NCBI GenBank assembly: GCA_018399285.1
Contig: JAGYOW010000023.1
Location: 1-49,302, forward strand
DNA length: 49,302 nt
Source of the DNA: Desulfotignum sp.
GTDB taxonomy: Bacteria > Desulfobacterota > Desulfobacteria > Desulfobacterales > Desulfobacteraceae
Direction: 5' to 3'
Part shown: positions 16,306 through 24,523 of the stretch, piece by piece
Position numbering within the stretch: position 1 is the stretch's first letter
Layout of the letters: each line of letters starts with the position of its first letter
Translations under genes and position numbers: made by a program
The notes under the pieces: model-generated
Told to the model about the DNA's origin: nothing
What the model saw: only the letters and a program-made list of their open reading frames with translations
Databases searched by the model: none

Positions 16306-18468
16306 TCATGGTGAATCCGTGCGTAAATTTTTCATATCCGCCATTGCGCGCTGTAAATGCGCCAGGGTGATATGAACGGCATCGTGCTGGTTTTCATCAA
16401 TACCCGCCGGCGGGGTGGTTTCAATTTCAGCTACCTTTTCCCTTATGGCCATGTATGCCGCGCGATTACAGACTGCGGCGATATCCGCCCCGCTGAACCC
16501 GTTTGACTGCCGTGCCAGTTCCGCCAGCCGGTCTTTGATTTCAAAGGGTTTGTTTTGAAGATGAATTTTGAAAATGGCGTTTCTGTCCGCTTCATCCGGC
16601 AGGGGAATTTCAACGATATCATCAAACCGGCCGGGTCTGAGCACTGCGGCATCCAGCATGTCAACCCGGTTTGTGGCACCGAGTACCAGAACCCCCTTGA
16701 GTTCATCGATGCCGTCGAATTCCGCCAGAAACTGGCTGAGTACGCGTTCTCCCACATGGGAATCACCGCCGGCGGCACTCCGGGTGGGAACCAGGGCATC
16801 GATTTCATCAAAAAAAATGATACACGGGGATGCCTGCCTGGCTTTTTTGAAAATCTCCCGGACCCCTTTTTCCGATTCACCCACATATTTTGAGATGAGT
16901 TCGGGCCCTTTGACGGAGATGAAATTGACATGGCTTTCATTGGCAACCGCTTTTGCAAGAAGGGTTTTTCCACAACCCGGCGGCCCTGATACCAGGATCC
17001 CCCGGGGGGGACGGGTACCGGCGGTCTGAAAAATCCGGGGATACTTTAACGGCCATTCCACCGCCTCCATCAACCGGTTTTTTATGGCCTGGTTCCCGCC
17101 GATGTCATCCCATTTTACGTTGGGCACTTCAACAAACACCTCTCTGATGGCGGACGGTTCCACTTCCCGCAAAGCAAATATGAAATCATCCATCCCGATT
17201 TCCAGTGTTTTCAGCTGTTCATAGGGGATCTGTGTCAGGTTGAAATCGATATCAGGCAGCAGCCGTCTCAGGCAGATCATGGCAGATTCCCGGCACAGCG
17301 CCTCCAGGTCGGCCCCCACATAGCCATGGGTAATTTCAGCCAGCCGGCCCATATTTACATCGGCTGCCAGGGGCATCCCGCGGCTGTGAATATCCAGAAT
17401 TTCCGCCCGCCCGTGTCGATCCGGTATGGGAATGGTGATCTCCCGGTCAAACCGTCCGGGTCTTCGCAATGCGGGATCGATGGCATTGGGAATATTGGTG
17501 GCAGCAATCACAATGAGGTTCTGTCGACGGTTCAACCCGTCCATGAGAGCCAGGAGCTGGGCGACCACGCGTTTTTCGACATCTCCGACCACTTTTTCCC
17601 GCTGGGGGGCGATGGCGTCGATTTCATCGAGGAAAACAATGCTCGGCCCTTTTTTGGACGCTTCTTCAAAAATTTTCCGCAAGTGTGCTTCACTTTCACC
17701 ATAAAACTTGTGAATCACCTCGGGGCCGCTGATGGAAAAGAAATTGGCTTCTGTTTCATGGGCGATGGCCCTGGCAATAAGGGTTTTCCCGCACCCGGGA
17801 GGGCCATGGAGGAGCACGCCCCTGGGCGCACCGATTCCCAGTCGCTCAAAAACCTCGGGAAACCGCAGAGGCAGTTCGATCATTTCCCTGATCCGCTGCA
17901 CCTGGGAGCCCAGGCCCCCGATATCTTCATATGAAACAGCGGCTGCCTTCTCCTCTTTTTTCCGGGTTTTGCTCTTTCCAATTATCAGCCGGGTGGTGGG
18001 ATTGATCAATACCGGCCCGCCAGGCTCTGTGGTATCGATCTTAAAATTGGCGGTGCGGCTTCCGAACAAGGTGACCCGGACCGCATCCCCGGTCAGTATG
18101 GCCAGCCCGTCCAAAAGGCTCCCGATATAGTCCAGATCCCTTTTATCATAAGCGGTGTTGAGCGGCACAAGCACAACCCGTTCGGCAGCACGCCATGCGG
18201 TGACCGCCACCTGCACTGTTTCATCGAGCCCGCACCCGGCATTTTCACGGCTGATACCGTCCAGTTGAATTCGGGACTGACCGCGAACATCCTGATATGC
18301 CGGCATGAGCCTGGCGACAGTGGTCCGTTTGCCGGTTATTGCAATAATATCCCCAATGGATACCCCCATGGCTTTCATGTCATCCGGGTCTATTCTGGCA
18401 TAGGCACGGCCCACATCTTTTTTCAGGGCTTCGGTTACTTTGAGCCGCAAGGGTTGGTCGGGCTGCAT
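16306..18468 (-). CDS. CDC48/VAT-type AAA+ ATPase with two AAA domains
   Basis: This 720-residue protein has the full CDC48 plan: an N domain (about 1-180, starting LRLKVTEALKKDVGRAYARI), then D1 and D2. D1 has GPPGCGKTLIARAIA, pore loop HKFYGESE, Walker B IVFLDEIDAIAPQ and the DPALRRPGRFDREI arginine-finger region. D2 has GPPGCGKTLLAKAVA, pore loop SKYVGESE, Walker B IIFFDEIDALVPT and AAVLRPGRFDDIVEI. It is a hexameric unfoldase or segregase; full CDC48 proteins are common in archaea and eukaryotes and scattered in bacteria. Here it lies 39 bp after the Hsp20-type gvpH and before two gvpF/L genes, so a role in remodelling gas vesicle proteins is a plausible inference. Confidence 0.9.
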   Translation of the reverse strand: MQPDQPLRLKVTEALKKDVGRAYARIDPDDMKAMGVSIGDIIAITGKRTTVARLMPAYQDVRGQSRIQLDGISRENAGCGLDETVQVAVTAWRAAERVVLVPLNTAYDKRDLDYIGSLLDGLAILTGDAVRVTLFGSRTANFKIDTTEPGGPVLINPTTRLIIGKSKTRKKEEKAAAVSYEDIGGLGSQVQRIREMIELPLRFPEVFERLGIGAPRGVLLHGPPGCGKTLIARAIAHETEANFFSISGPEVIHKFYGESEAHLRKIFEEASKKGPSIVFLDEIDAIAPQREKVVGDVEKRVVAQLLALMDGLNRRQNLIVIAATNIPNAIDPALRRPGRFDREITIPIPDRHGRAEILDIHSRGMPLAADVNMGRLAEITHGYVGADLEALCRESAMICLRRLLPDIDFNLTQIPYEQLKTLEIGMDDFIFALREVEPSAIREVFVEVPNVKWDDIGGNQAIKNRLMEAVEWPLKYPRIFQTAGTRPPRGILVSGPPGCGKTLLAKAVANESHVNFISVKGPELISKYVGESEKGVREIFKKARQASPCIIFFDEIDALVPTRSAAGGDSHVGERVLSQFLAEFDGIDELKGVLVLGATNRVDMLDAAVLRPGRFDDIVEIPLPDEADRNAIFKIHLQNKPFEIKDRLAELARQSNGFSGADIAAVCNRAAYMAIREKVAEIETTPPAGIDENQHDAVHITLAHLQRAMADMKNLRTDSP

Positions 18469-18507
18469 AAAATTTTCCTTTTCAGAAACACTGGTTCAAC
18501 AGCATGC

Positions 18508-18999
18508 CTATGGCATACATTTAATCTCCAGAATACCGTTATTGGAGGTGATTTCCATTTTTTCCCGCAAAAATGACCGGGGCAGCAACACTTCTTTTCG
18601 GAATTTGATGTCCCCTCTTGCTGCGTTGATTTCCAGCAGATCTTCTTTGATATGGACCGTGATATCTTCCAGACTGGTACCGGGCATCTCCGCCACCACA
18701 AGGGTGTGGTCCTGTTCTTCAAACACATCGACCAGGGGTTCCCGGACTTCATGGACAAAGGATTCACCTGAATCATCATCTTTGCGGATGTTTCCAAACG
18801 GCTGGACATCGGGTTTTTTTCCGTCCAACCCCACCTTCAGGGAAAACCCGTAAACCCCCTTGATCTCCTTGTTTTTCCCCTCAAAGGACAGATTGCGGGA
18901 AAACTCTTCTCCTTTTTCGGCCAGTTCGCCCAGTTTTTCCAAAAACCTCAAAACGCCTTCAAACGGTGTACTGTCGGAGTTGCCTTTACGTGTTGTCAT
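18508..18999 (-). CDS. gvpH: GvpH-like small heat shock protein (Hsp20 fold)
   Basis: This 163-residue protein begins with a GvpH-like segment (FEGVLRFLEKLGELAEKGEE, then VYGFSLKVGLDGKKPDVQPF). It ends with an alpha-crystallin type domain: REPLVDVFEEQDHTLVVAEM, PGTSLEDITVHIKEDLLEI and a final NNGILEIKC. GvpH proteins are Hsp20-like chaperones linked to GvpA assembly in haloarchaea and bacteria. Its start overlaps the stop of the NtrC-type gene (TAATG), so the regulator and chaperone are translationally coupled. The next gene is the CDC48-like ATPase. Confidence 0.85.
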   Translation of the reverse strand: MTTRKGNSDSTPFEGVLRFLEKLGELAEKGEEFSRNLSFEGKNKEIKGVYGFSLKVGLDGKKPDVQPFGNIRKDDDSGESFVHEVREPLVDVFEEQDHTLVVAEMPGTSLEDITVHIKEDLLEINAARGDIKFRKEVLLPRSFLREKMEITSNNGILEIKCMP

Positions 19000-20453
19000 T
19001 ATTGTTCTCCATTGAATGAAATGCCGTAATTTTTTATTTTGGTATGAATGGTTTTATAATCGATTTTTAATCGCCTTGCTGCCTTGGCTTTGTTCCCCCC
19101 GGTCTGTTGAATCGCATCTGCCAGCACTTTTTTTTCCAGGTCCTGGACTTTCCGGTTCACGATTTCCCTGAGCGACTTTCCTTTCCATGAGTCTGTTTTG
19201 GTGTCCGCGCTTGCCTGTGGATCCGGATGGACCGGATACTTCAAGTCCAGGTGTTTTTTTGTGACCCTGTTGTCGGCCATCAGAACCGCTCTTCGGATAA
19301 CGGATTTGAGTTCCCGGACATTACCGGGCCAGGGGTATGTCATCAAAAGATTCATGGCATCCGGGCTGACCCCCTGGACCTTTTTTTGCAACATGGCATT
19401 GGTTGAATCCAGAAACCGCTTGCACAGATAGGGAATATCGTCGGGCCGCTCTCTGAGGGGGGGAACGCGGATCATGAACTCGTTTAACCGAAAAAAAAGA
19501 TCTTTTCTGAAAATCGATGATGAACAGGTCTCCAGATCAATGTTGGTTGCGGCCATAATCCTGACATCCACGGAAAAAGGCACTGTACCGCCCACGCGGT
19601 ACACTTTTTTTTCCTGTAACGCACGCAGCAGTTTTGCCTGGCATTCCATGGACAGATTGCCGATTTCATCCAGTAAAAGCGTGCCGTTGCAGGCGGCTTC
19701 CAACTTGCCTTTTTTTTGTTTCACCGCGCCGGTAAAAGATCCTTTTTCATGGCCGAAAAGCTCACTTTCAAAAAGTGTTTCAGGAATGGCGCCACAGTCC
19801 AGGGCGACAAAAGGAGCGCCTTTTCGACGGCTGACCTGATGAATGGCTCTGGAAACCAGTTCCTTTCCTGAACCGGTTTCCCCAACGACAATGACGGAAA
19901 AGTCAGTTGTGGCCACGCGGCTGACTGCCCTGATCAATTGTGCGATCTGTTCGCTGGATCCCATGGCCCTGCGCAGGCTGACAATTTTTTCCTGATCGGA
20001 AGGCACGGGGGTCGATTGGGTTTTAAGTAGACGATCCTGCAATGCCCGGCGCACGATTCGGGTCACCTCATCGTGGTCAAACGGTTTTGGAAGATAGTCG
20101 TAGGCACCTGAACGCATGGCATTCACGGCACCGGGGATATCCGCATATCCTGTGATCAGAATGACCGGCAGGTCCGGATCCAGTTTTTTTGCATTTTTCA
20201 AAAACGCCATTCCATCCATTTCAGGCATTCGAACATCCGTCAACACCGCATCCGGAATATCAACCCGCATTTTCTTCATGGCTTCCATGCCATTTGCAGC
20301 AATCGATGTCCGATATCCTTTTTTTGTCATCAATCGGCTGAGCATCTGGCATATAAAGGGCTCATCATCTATAATCAATACTTTTGAGCTTGATGTTTCC
20401 ACGTTTCGGTAATAGTCCTTGAAATAAGGGTGAATGCCTGTTTGGTACCGCAA
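18999..20453 (-). CDS. NtrC-family sigma-54 activator with receiver domain
   Basis: The protein has three parts. The N-terminal receiver has IIDDEP and the phospho-acceptor D73 in VLTDVRMPEMD. The AAA+ domain has GETGSGKE, the sigma-54 contact loop GSFTGA (Ser instead of the usual Ala), LLLDEIGNLSMECQAKLLRA and RKDLFFRLNEFMIRVPPLRE. The C-terminus is a Fis-type HTH (GGNKAKAARRLKIDYKTIHT). It should activate -24/-12 promoters when phosphorylated. It is the second gene after such a promoter (21198-21213), so it may activate its own operon. The frame opens with TTG at 20453; a GTG at 20402 just before the receiver is an equally good start. It is probably partnered by the PAS kinase inside the same cluster. 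Confidence 0.92.
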   Translation of the reverse strand: MRYQTGIHPYFKDYYRNVETSSSKVLIIDDEPFICQMLSRLMTKKGYRTSIAANGMEAMKKMRVDIPDAVLTDVRMPEMDGMAFLKNAKKLDPDLPVILITGYADIPGAVNAMRSGAYDYLPKPFDHDEVTRIVRRALQDRLLKTQSTPVPSDQEKIVSLRRAMGSSEQIAQLIRAVSRVATTDFSVIVVGETGSGKELVSRAIHQVSRRKGAPFVALDCGAIPETLFESELFGHEKGSFTGAVKQKKGKLEAACNGTLLLDEIGNLSMECQAKLLRALQEKKVYRVGGTVPFSVDVRIMAATNIDLETCSSSIFRKDLFFRLNEFMIRVPPLRERPDDIPYLCKRFLDSTNAMLQKKVQGVSPDAMNLLMTYPWPGNVRELKSVIRRAVLMADNRVTKKHLDLKYPVHPDPQASADTKTDSWKGKSLREIVNRKVQDLEKKVLADAIQQTGGNKAKAARRLKIDYKTIHTKIKNYGISFNGEQ

Positions 20454-20474
20454 CTTTGAGTTGGGCCCGGCTTT

Positions 20475-21107
20475 TCAGCTGCTCGGTGTTTCCGCTGGAT
20501 GATGCAGGGGATAAATCAAATGAATATCCTGGTTGAGATAATTTTCAAGGTTGTGCAATATCCCCAGGAAAATAAGCCCTGTTTCACCGGCGTTAAGTGT
20601 CTGATCGATCCTGTGTGCGATAAATTGGTCCCGCTGTTTCAACAGAGCCCGGCCTGAATGCTCAGCAGAGGATTCAAACGGATGATTCATCTGATTTTTG
20701 ATGACGTCATATTCTTTTACCAGCAGTTGCGGGGATTCTGTCCCGGTGAGGAGACCTCCTTTTGCCATGAGCGTCAGAAGCAGCTGGTGGTTGACACTTC
20801 CCTGGTCCGCCAAATCCCGGACAATCTCTTTTTCCTTTCCGCAGGTGGCAAGGGAATCCTGGTAAAGGCGGAGTGTTTCATATGGCAAAGACATGTCATG
20901 GATCGACTTTTCAATGTTCTCCCACATCCGGGTTATTGCGGCGGATTTTCGCTCCAGGGCTTTCTGCCCGGACTGGGTGATGGTTACCTGACTGACCACT
21001 TCCTTGAGCTGACCCAGTTCTTCCAGGGTATGGACAATGGGATAATAAATCAAAACCCTTTGTTTGGCTTCCGTTCGGTCAAATATATTTTCTTGCATGA
21101 TCTTCAT
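20475..21107 (-). CDS. Unknown protein, first gene of the gas vesicle transcript
   Basis: I start at ATG 21107 (a second ATG at 21098 is possible), giving about 210 residues; the frame extends upstream but that part overlaps the promoter and a repeat. The sequence begins RVLIYYPIVHTLEELGQL, then helical REs, LPYETLRLYQDSLATCGKE, a striking LLTGTESPQLLVKEYDVIK, and the end RDQFIAHRIDQTLNAGETGL followed by IFLGILHNLENYL. The last part has the shape of the TraB/erythromycin-esterase-like ending (R-x-x-x-I, then G-x-x-x-G-x-x-H), but I cannot assign it. No signal peptide or membrane segment is seen. It ends 21 bp before the NtrC-type gene. A signalling or enzymatic role next to the regulator is possible. 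Confidence 0.65.
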   Translation of the reverse strand: MKIMQENIFDRTEAKQRVLIYYPIVHTLEELGQLKEVVSQVTITQSGQKALERKSAAITRMWENIEKSIHDMSLPYETLRLYQDSLATCGKEKEIVRDLADQGSVNHQLLLTLMAKGGLLTGTESPQLLVKEYDVIKNQMNHPFESSAEHSGRALLKQRDQFIAHRIDQTLNAGETGLIFLGILHNLENYLNQDIHLIYPLHHPAETPSS

Positions 21108-21172
21108 AGACGTTTTCCGGTTGCTGCTGGCCTGTATTGTCGGAAAATCTTTCATAAACAGATGAACCAATT

Positions 21173-21208
21173 GCATAGTTTGTTTGCATAGTTTGTTTGC
21201 ATAGCTTG
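21173..21208. repeat. 13-bp tandem repeat across the -12 region
   Basis: GCATAGTTTGTTT occurs twice in tandem, followed by GCATAGCTTG. The third copy supplies the -12 element of the promoter at 21198-21213. A change in copy number would alter leader length but not the promoter. Confidence 0.75.
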
Positions 21209-21213
21209 TGCCA
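21198..21213 (-). promoter_or_regulatory. Sigma-54 (-24/-12) promoter of the gas vesicle transcript
   Basis: The minus strand reads TGGCACAAGCTATGCA. It has TGGCAC at -24 and ATGCA at -12 with exactly ten bases between GG and GC, as sigma-54 requires. The start would fall about 80 bp before ATG 21107. An NtrC-type activator is the second gene downstream. Confidence 0.7.
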
Positions 21214-21512
21214 GGACACCAACGCTTCCCCCGATCTTGCAATCTGATCAAGCACGGTATGACAGACAGCCCGGCAGAGGGGGGGGGGCCGGAAAAGGAA
21301 CCGCCAATGCCAAGAAATAATAATGGTTCCGCCCTTGCCGGGTGATAAAGCCGCATCCAAATGATATCCATCAATCTGAGAGAATCTGTCACACCGTCTT
21401 TCAAAATGATAGACCCGGTGTAAGGCCCGGACTTTCCGGAAAACCAGCTTCAATGAACGGCCAGCTGATCCTGATCACACCATGCTGAATTCATGGATCA
21501 AGGATCTCACCC

Positions 21513-21536
21513 CTTCCTTGATCTTGATCAAGGAAG
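21513..21536. promoter_or_regulatory. Perfect inverted repeat CTTCCTTGATC-TT-GATCAAGGAAG
   Basis: Two 11-bp perfect arms are separated by TT. It lies about 300 bp upstream of the -24/-12 promoter, a normal distance for an activator binding site. It also lies about 185 bp downstream of the minus-strand gene at 21721-22404, where it could be a terminator stem, although no T run follows. Its role is uncertain. Confidence 0.45.
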
Positions 21537-21551
21537 AAGAAAAATTGAAAG

Positions 21552-21590
21552 TCAGGAGTATCTTCCAATGATAACCGTTTCATGGAAACC
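21552..21590. repeat. Copy A of a direct repeat flanking the nuclease-like gene
   Basis: The stretch starting TCAGGAGTATCTTCCAATG and ending ACCGTTTCATGGAAACC resembles 22773-22813 with a few changes. The two copies are in the same orientation and flank the gene at 21721-22404. Confidence 0.6.
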
Positions 21591-21720
21591 GAAGATCAGC
21601 GCATCAAGCAGTACTGCCTCACACAGGTATTACCCCGTCCAGGCAGATCAGGCGGACTGGTTGAGTATTGGGTTTTGGGTGGGGGCTTGAGAAAGGCTGG
21701 GACAATGTCACCGGAATCGC

Positions 21721-22404
21721 CTACTGATCCCAGTTGACTATATCCATGGTATCGTCTTTGAGGGTCAGGGCATAAATCTTTTTGCGGGTCAGGTAGGCGA
21801 CCAGGCTGTCATCCATGTAAAGAGACGAAAACACGGGATATACCTTGCAGCCTTCATATTCAGGGAAATAGTCGAACAGTTCATTGCTTTCGATGAACGC
21901 GGCCAGTTTGTCGACGTCCCGGATTTCAGGGGACGATTTGGTCTCATTGAAAATAAAAATGCCTTGGCACGCGGCAATCACGTCGAATTCTCTTTTCTGC
22001 CGGTCCCCTTTCAGGCTTTTTTTCCGGACCCGCACCGCAAAATAATCCAGGTCTTCACACCCGAAATAGGTTTGAGCGATCCGCGGGATATTGGGGGCCA
22101 CCACATCTTCCACCAGGGTGCCCATTTTGTTGGCCAGGTCCCCCCACTGCCGGTTCATTGTGATGAGCTGTTTTTTCGACCAGTCCTTGTACTCGCCCAT
22201 CTCATCCTTGAATACCGACATTTCAATTATAAAATCGCGCATCTCGTTCTTGAACATCAACATCTCATCCTTGAACATCAACATGTCATCCTTGAACATC
22301 AACATGTCGTTCTTGAACTCCCCGATTGTCCTGAACTCCCGCATTTCTCTGGACAATGTTTGCAGGGACATTCCTTTTAGCTGGGAATAGGCAAGCTGGG
22401 CCAT
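21721..22404 (-). CDS. Coiled-coil protein with PD-(D/E)XK nuclease-like domain
   Basis: A 227-residue protein with GGAAG before ATG 22404. Residues 25-75 are a heptad coiled coil of near-identical units (FKDDMLM, FKDEMLM, FKNEM), encoded by 21-bp tandem repeats. Residues 95-227 form an alpha/beta domain with EFDVIAACQGIFIFNETKSS. The D, then E-x-K, fits the PD-(D/E)XK active site as in DUF3782-type proteins (family COG5493). Such proteins are often multicopy accessory genes of unknown role in cyanobacteria, archaea and deltaproteobacteria. It ends about 510 bp upstream of the gas vesicle promoter and is separate from that operon. The nuclease activity is inferred from the motif alone. Confidence 0.7.
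   Translation of the reverse strand: MAQLAYSQLKGMSLQTLSREMREFRTIGEFKNDMLMFKDDMLMFKDEMLMFKNEMRDFIIEMSVFKDEMGEYKDWSKKQLITMNRQWGDLANKMGTLVEDVVAPNIPRIAQTYFGCEDLDYFAVRVRKKSLKGDRQKREFDVIAACQGIFIFNETKSSPEIRDVDKLAAFIESNELFDYFPEYEGCKVYPVFSSLYMDDSLVAYLTRKKIYALTLKDDTMDIVNWDQ
22250..22312 (-). repeat. Three 21-bp in-frame tandem repeats
   Basis: Three consecutive units beginning TTGAACATCAACAT (plus-strand view) encode the FK(D/N)(D/E)ML-M heptads of the coiled coil. The number of heptads can change by recombination without loss of frame. Confidence 0.85.
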
Positions 22405-23147
22405 GGTTTCTTCCAGATACGATAATTTTTCGGCGGTTGAACTATGGGAGCCTCCTTGTCGGCTTCTTTACATGACACGGGAACCAGTCTGAACCTGATT
22501 TCAACATACTGAAAAATATGGGGCTGTCAATAGGAGGCCAGGGTGCTGTTCTTTGAAAAAAATCGACGGGGAATCTCTTCTTTTTTTCATGGCGTTCCTC
22601 TTAGGTGCGGTTTCAGGCAACCGTTACCGGATACTCTTTTTTGTTTTACCGTGCACCCATCATAAAGCGATGCCACGGGCGCCTCCTGGACCTGAATCAA
22701 GGAATGAAAAATAGTAAAATTCATTTACAATCACAATTTAATTGGAATAGACTCCATAAATACAATGAAAAATCAGGAATGATTCCGATGATACACCGTT
22801 TCATGGAAAAACCTACCGGCGGTTGATCGAAAGCACGACACCTAAATATTTAACAGACAGAAAACCGCCGGGGAACAGGAACCCTTCAATGAAAAATGTG
22901 TCGGGATTTATATTTATGCGGACGTATGAAGGTTTTTCCGTGAAATTCAAAAAAAACCAGGAGAAAAAATTTTCCGGACATAAAAATTATATGAGGTGGA
23001 CATTAAAGGCACGGATTGAGCGGGATGTCATCGAGAATATCTGTTGTAACGGCATTGCCGACACGTCCTTTACCGCGTCAAAAAAGGAAGTCCCGTCTGG
23101 GGTATTAAAACAAAGGTCATTAAACAATACCGCGGTTATTATCCCTA
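22405..23147. other. Accessory spacer without a convincing gene
   Basis: Short frames are present on both strands, but none has a clear ribosome binding site or a recognisable family. It contains copy B of a direct repeat (22773-22813) and AT-richer sequence than the surroundings. A few plus-strand frames (22823-23182) might be remains of the 5' part of the gene that follows. Confidence 0.4.
22773..22813. repeat. Copy B of the direct repeat
   Basis: It matches 21552-21590 in order and orientation: TCAGGAATGATTCCGATG, then ACCGTTTCATGGAAAAACC. The pair may be the footprint of a small mobile cassette or a shared leader repeat. Confidence 0.55.
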
Positions 23148-23742
23148 TTGAGATACAAAACATACAAAAATTATCCGGGTGATCCAGAAACCATTTATGA
23201 GGACATCGCCGATTTTTATAAACTGAAAACCGAAACCTTTCCAGTTTCAAGCGCATCTTGTCCTATCTGGCCACCACCCCGCCAAGAGAACTCAACAAAA
23301 AAACAGTATTGCCAAACATATTGGCTTAGACAGCAAAACCATCCACAAATTATCTGGAAATGCTTGAAGAAACCGGCATGGTCGAACGGATATCGAAAAC
23401 AGGGCCGGAAGCAACTCCTGCTCAAGCACACGGAAAAAATCTATCTGGGATAATCCAGACTTGTACCACGCCATCATCAGCGAAATCGGGTATGCGCATC
23501 CAGGACCGGAACCATCCGGGAAATCTTTTTCATCAAGATGCTGAAAAATGCCGGGAAAAATGTTTATTACAGCCCGGCCGGCGACTTTGAAGTCAAACAA
23601 ACATGTGTTTGAAATCGGCGGCAGATCCAAAACCGGGAAACAGATCAAGCATCTTCAGGACAAAGCATATCGGGTCAAAGATGATATCTTGTACGGCAGC
23701 CGCCGGGAAATTCCGCTGTACCTGTTCGGTTTTCTGTATTAA
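23148..23742 (+). pseudogene. Remnant of a DUF4143-type ATPase (COG1373), C-terminal half only
   Basis: Joined over several frames the sequence reads YPGDPETIYEDIADFYKLKTE, then RILSYLATTPPREL and LEMLEETGMVERIS. It ends in one frame with FEIGGRSKTGKQIKHLQ, AYRVKDDILYG and REIPLYLFGFLY. This is the winged-helix and DUF4143 end of the AAA_14/DUF4143 family, with the typical G-R-x-K-T-G-K-Q-I motif. The N-terminal P-loop part (GPRQVGKTT) is not found upstream, so the gene is truncated as well as frameshifted. This makes true decay more likely here than in other patches. These proteins are accessory ATPases of uncertain function. Confidence 0.65.
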
Positions 23743-23761
23743 AAGCCTGAACCCCGGCGGA

Positions 23762-24510
23762 TCAGAGAATCAACTTGTGGGGATCGCATTTTTCCCGCAA
23801 CAGGGTGCCAGTCGGTCTGTGTCGGCACATCAATTTCCACAGCCCGGTCCGTGCGGATCTCAACCCATGTGATCCAGAATCTGTTCCGGAGTGATGCCCG
23901 GAAAGCAGCCCAGCAGGATCATCTGCCGGGTGTCCGGATCAAACCCCATCACCCCCCATGTCCGTGATCACCTTGTCCGGCCCCCCGGAGGCAGGCTGCT
24001 TTTCCGTCCGGCCCGTCCAGATACCCGGGGCTGGTGAGATAATCCAGTTTTTTCTTGAATTTCCGCTCTCCATTTTCATGAAAATAATGCTGCGGGAGAC
24101 AAACGATGCCACGTCACAGGCCCGCCGGAGCCTGAAAATCTTACATCCGGGGCGTCATAATCCCGGGATCACCGTGGGAGTTGGAGATTGCCGTAAATAT
24201 CGATCTGGGCTGCCCCCAGAATGCCCACCACCCGCTGGCCCAAAACGGATTCTGCATGGTGCAGAACGCATCCATCAACCCGCCGTTGGCCGAGGTGTGA
24301 TACATGATCCGGGGATCGGCCACGGCCAGGGGAATGTGGGCCAGCTCGGAATCAATGGCCCCGGTTTCAAAAAATCACGCTTTCCGGGGCGTTGATGTTC
24401 TTGGCGGCCATGGCCGCCAGCATGGAGATGCCCGTGCCGCAGAACAATATCGCCGTTGTGATCTCCCGGGCCGCACAAATGGTCATCAGCTCTTTTAACG
24501 TATATTCCAT
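23762..24510 (-). pseudogene. gctB: CoA-transferase subunit B (glutaconate CoA-transferase-like), frameshifted
   Basis: From ATG 24510 (GGAG box in the subunit A stop region) the frame gives MEYTLKELMTICAAREITTA, then LFCGTGISMLAAMAAKN. Other frames continue with FETGAIDSELAHIPLAVADP (the Glu of FETG is the position of the catalytic CoA-ester glutamate in GctB), ILGAAQIDIYGN, FKKKLDYLTSPGYLDGP, and end REKCDPHKLIL with TGA at 23762. This is subunit B of a class I CoA-transferase of the glutaconate type, about 250 residues. At least four indels are needed. It is coupled to subunit A, 13 bp upstream. The substrate is unknown; glutaconate, glutarate or another short acid is possible. Confidence 0.75.
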
Positions 24511-24523
24511 GATCACAGGCTCC

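Larger units (their letters stand above)
21214..21720. other. Region upstream of the gas vesicle promoter
   Basis: No gene is supported here. The stretch holds a run of ten G residues (21279-21288), a strong palindrome at 21513-21536, and one copy (21552-21590) of a repeat that recurs at 22773-22813. Enhancer sites for the NtrC-type activator are expected here. Confidence 0.45.
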
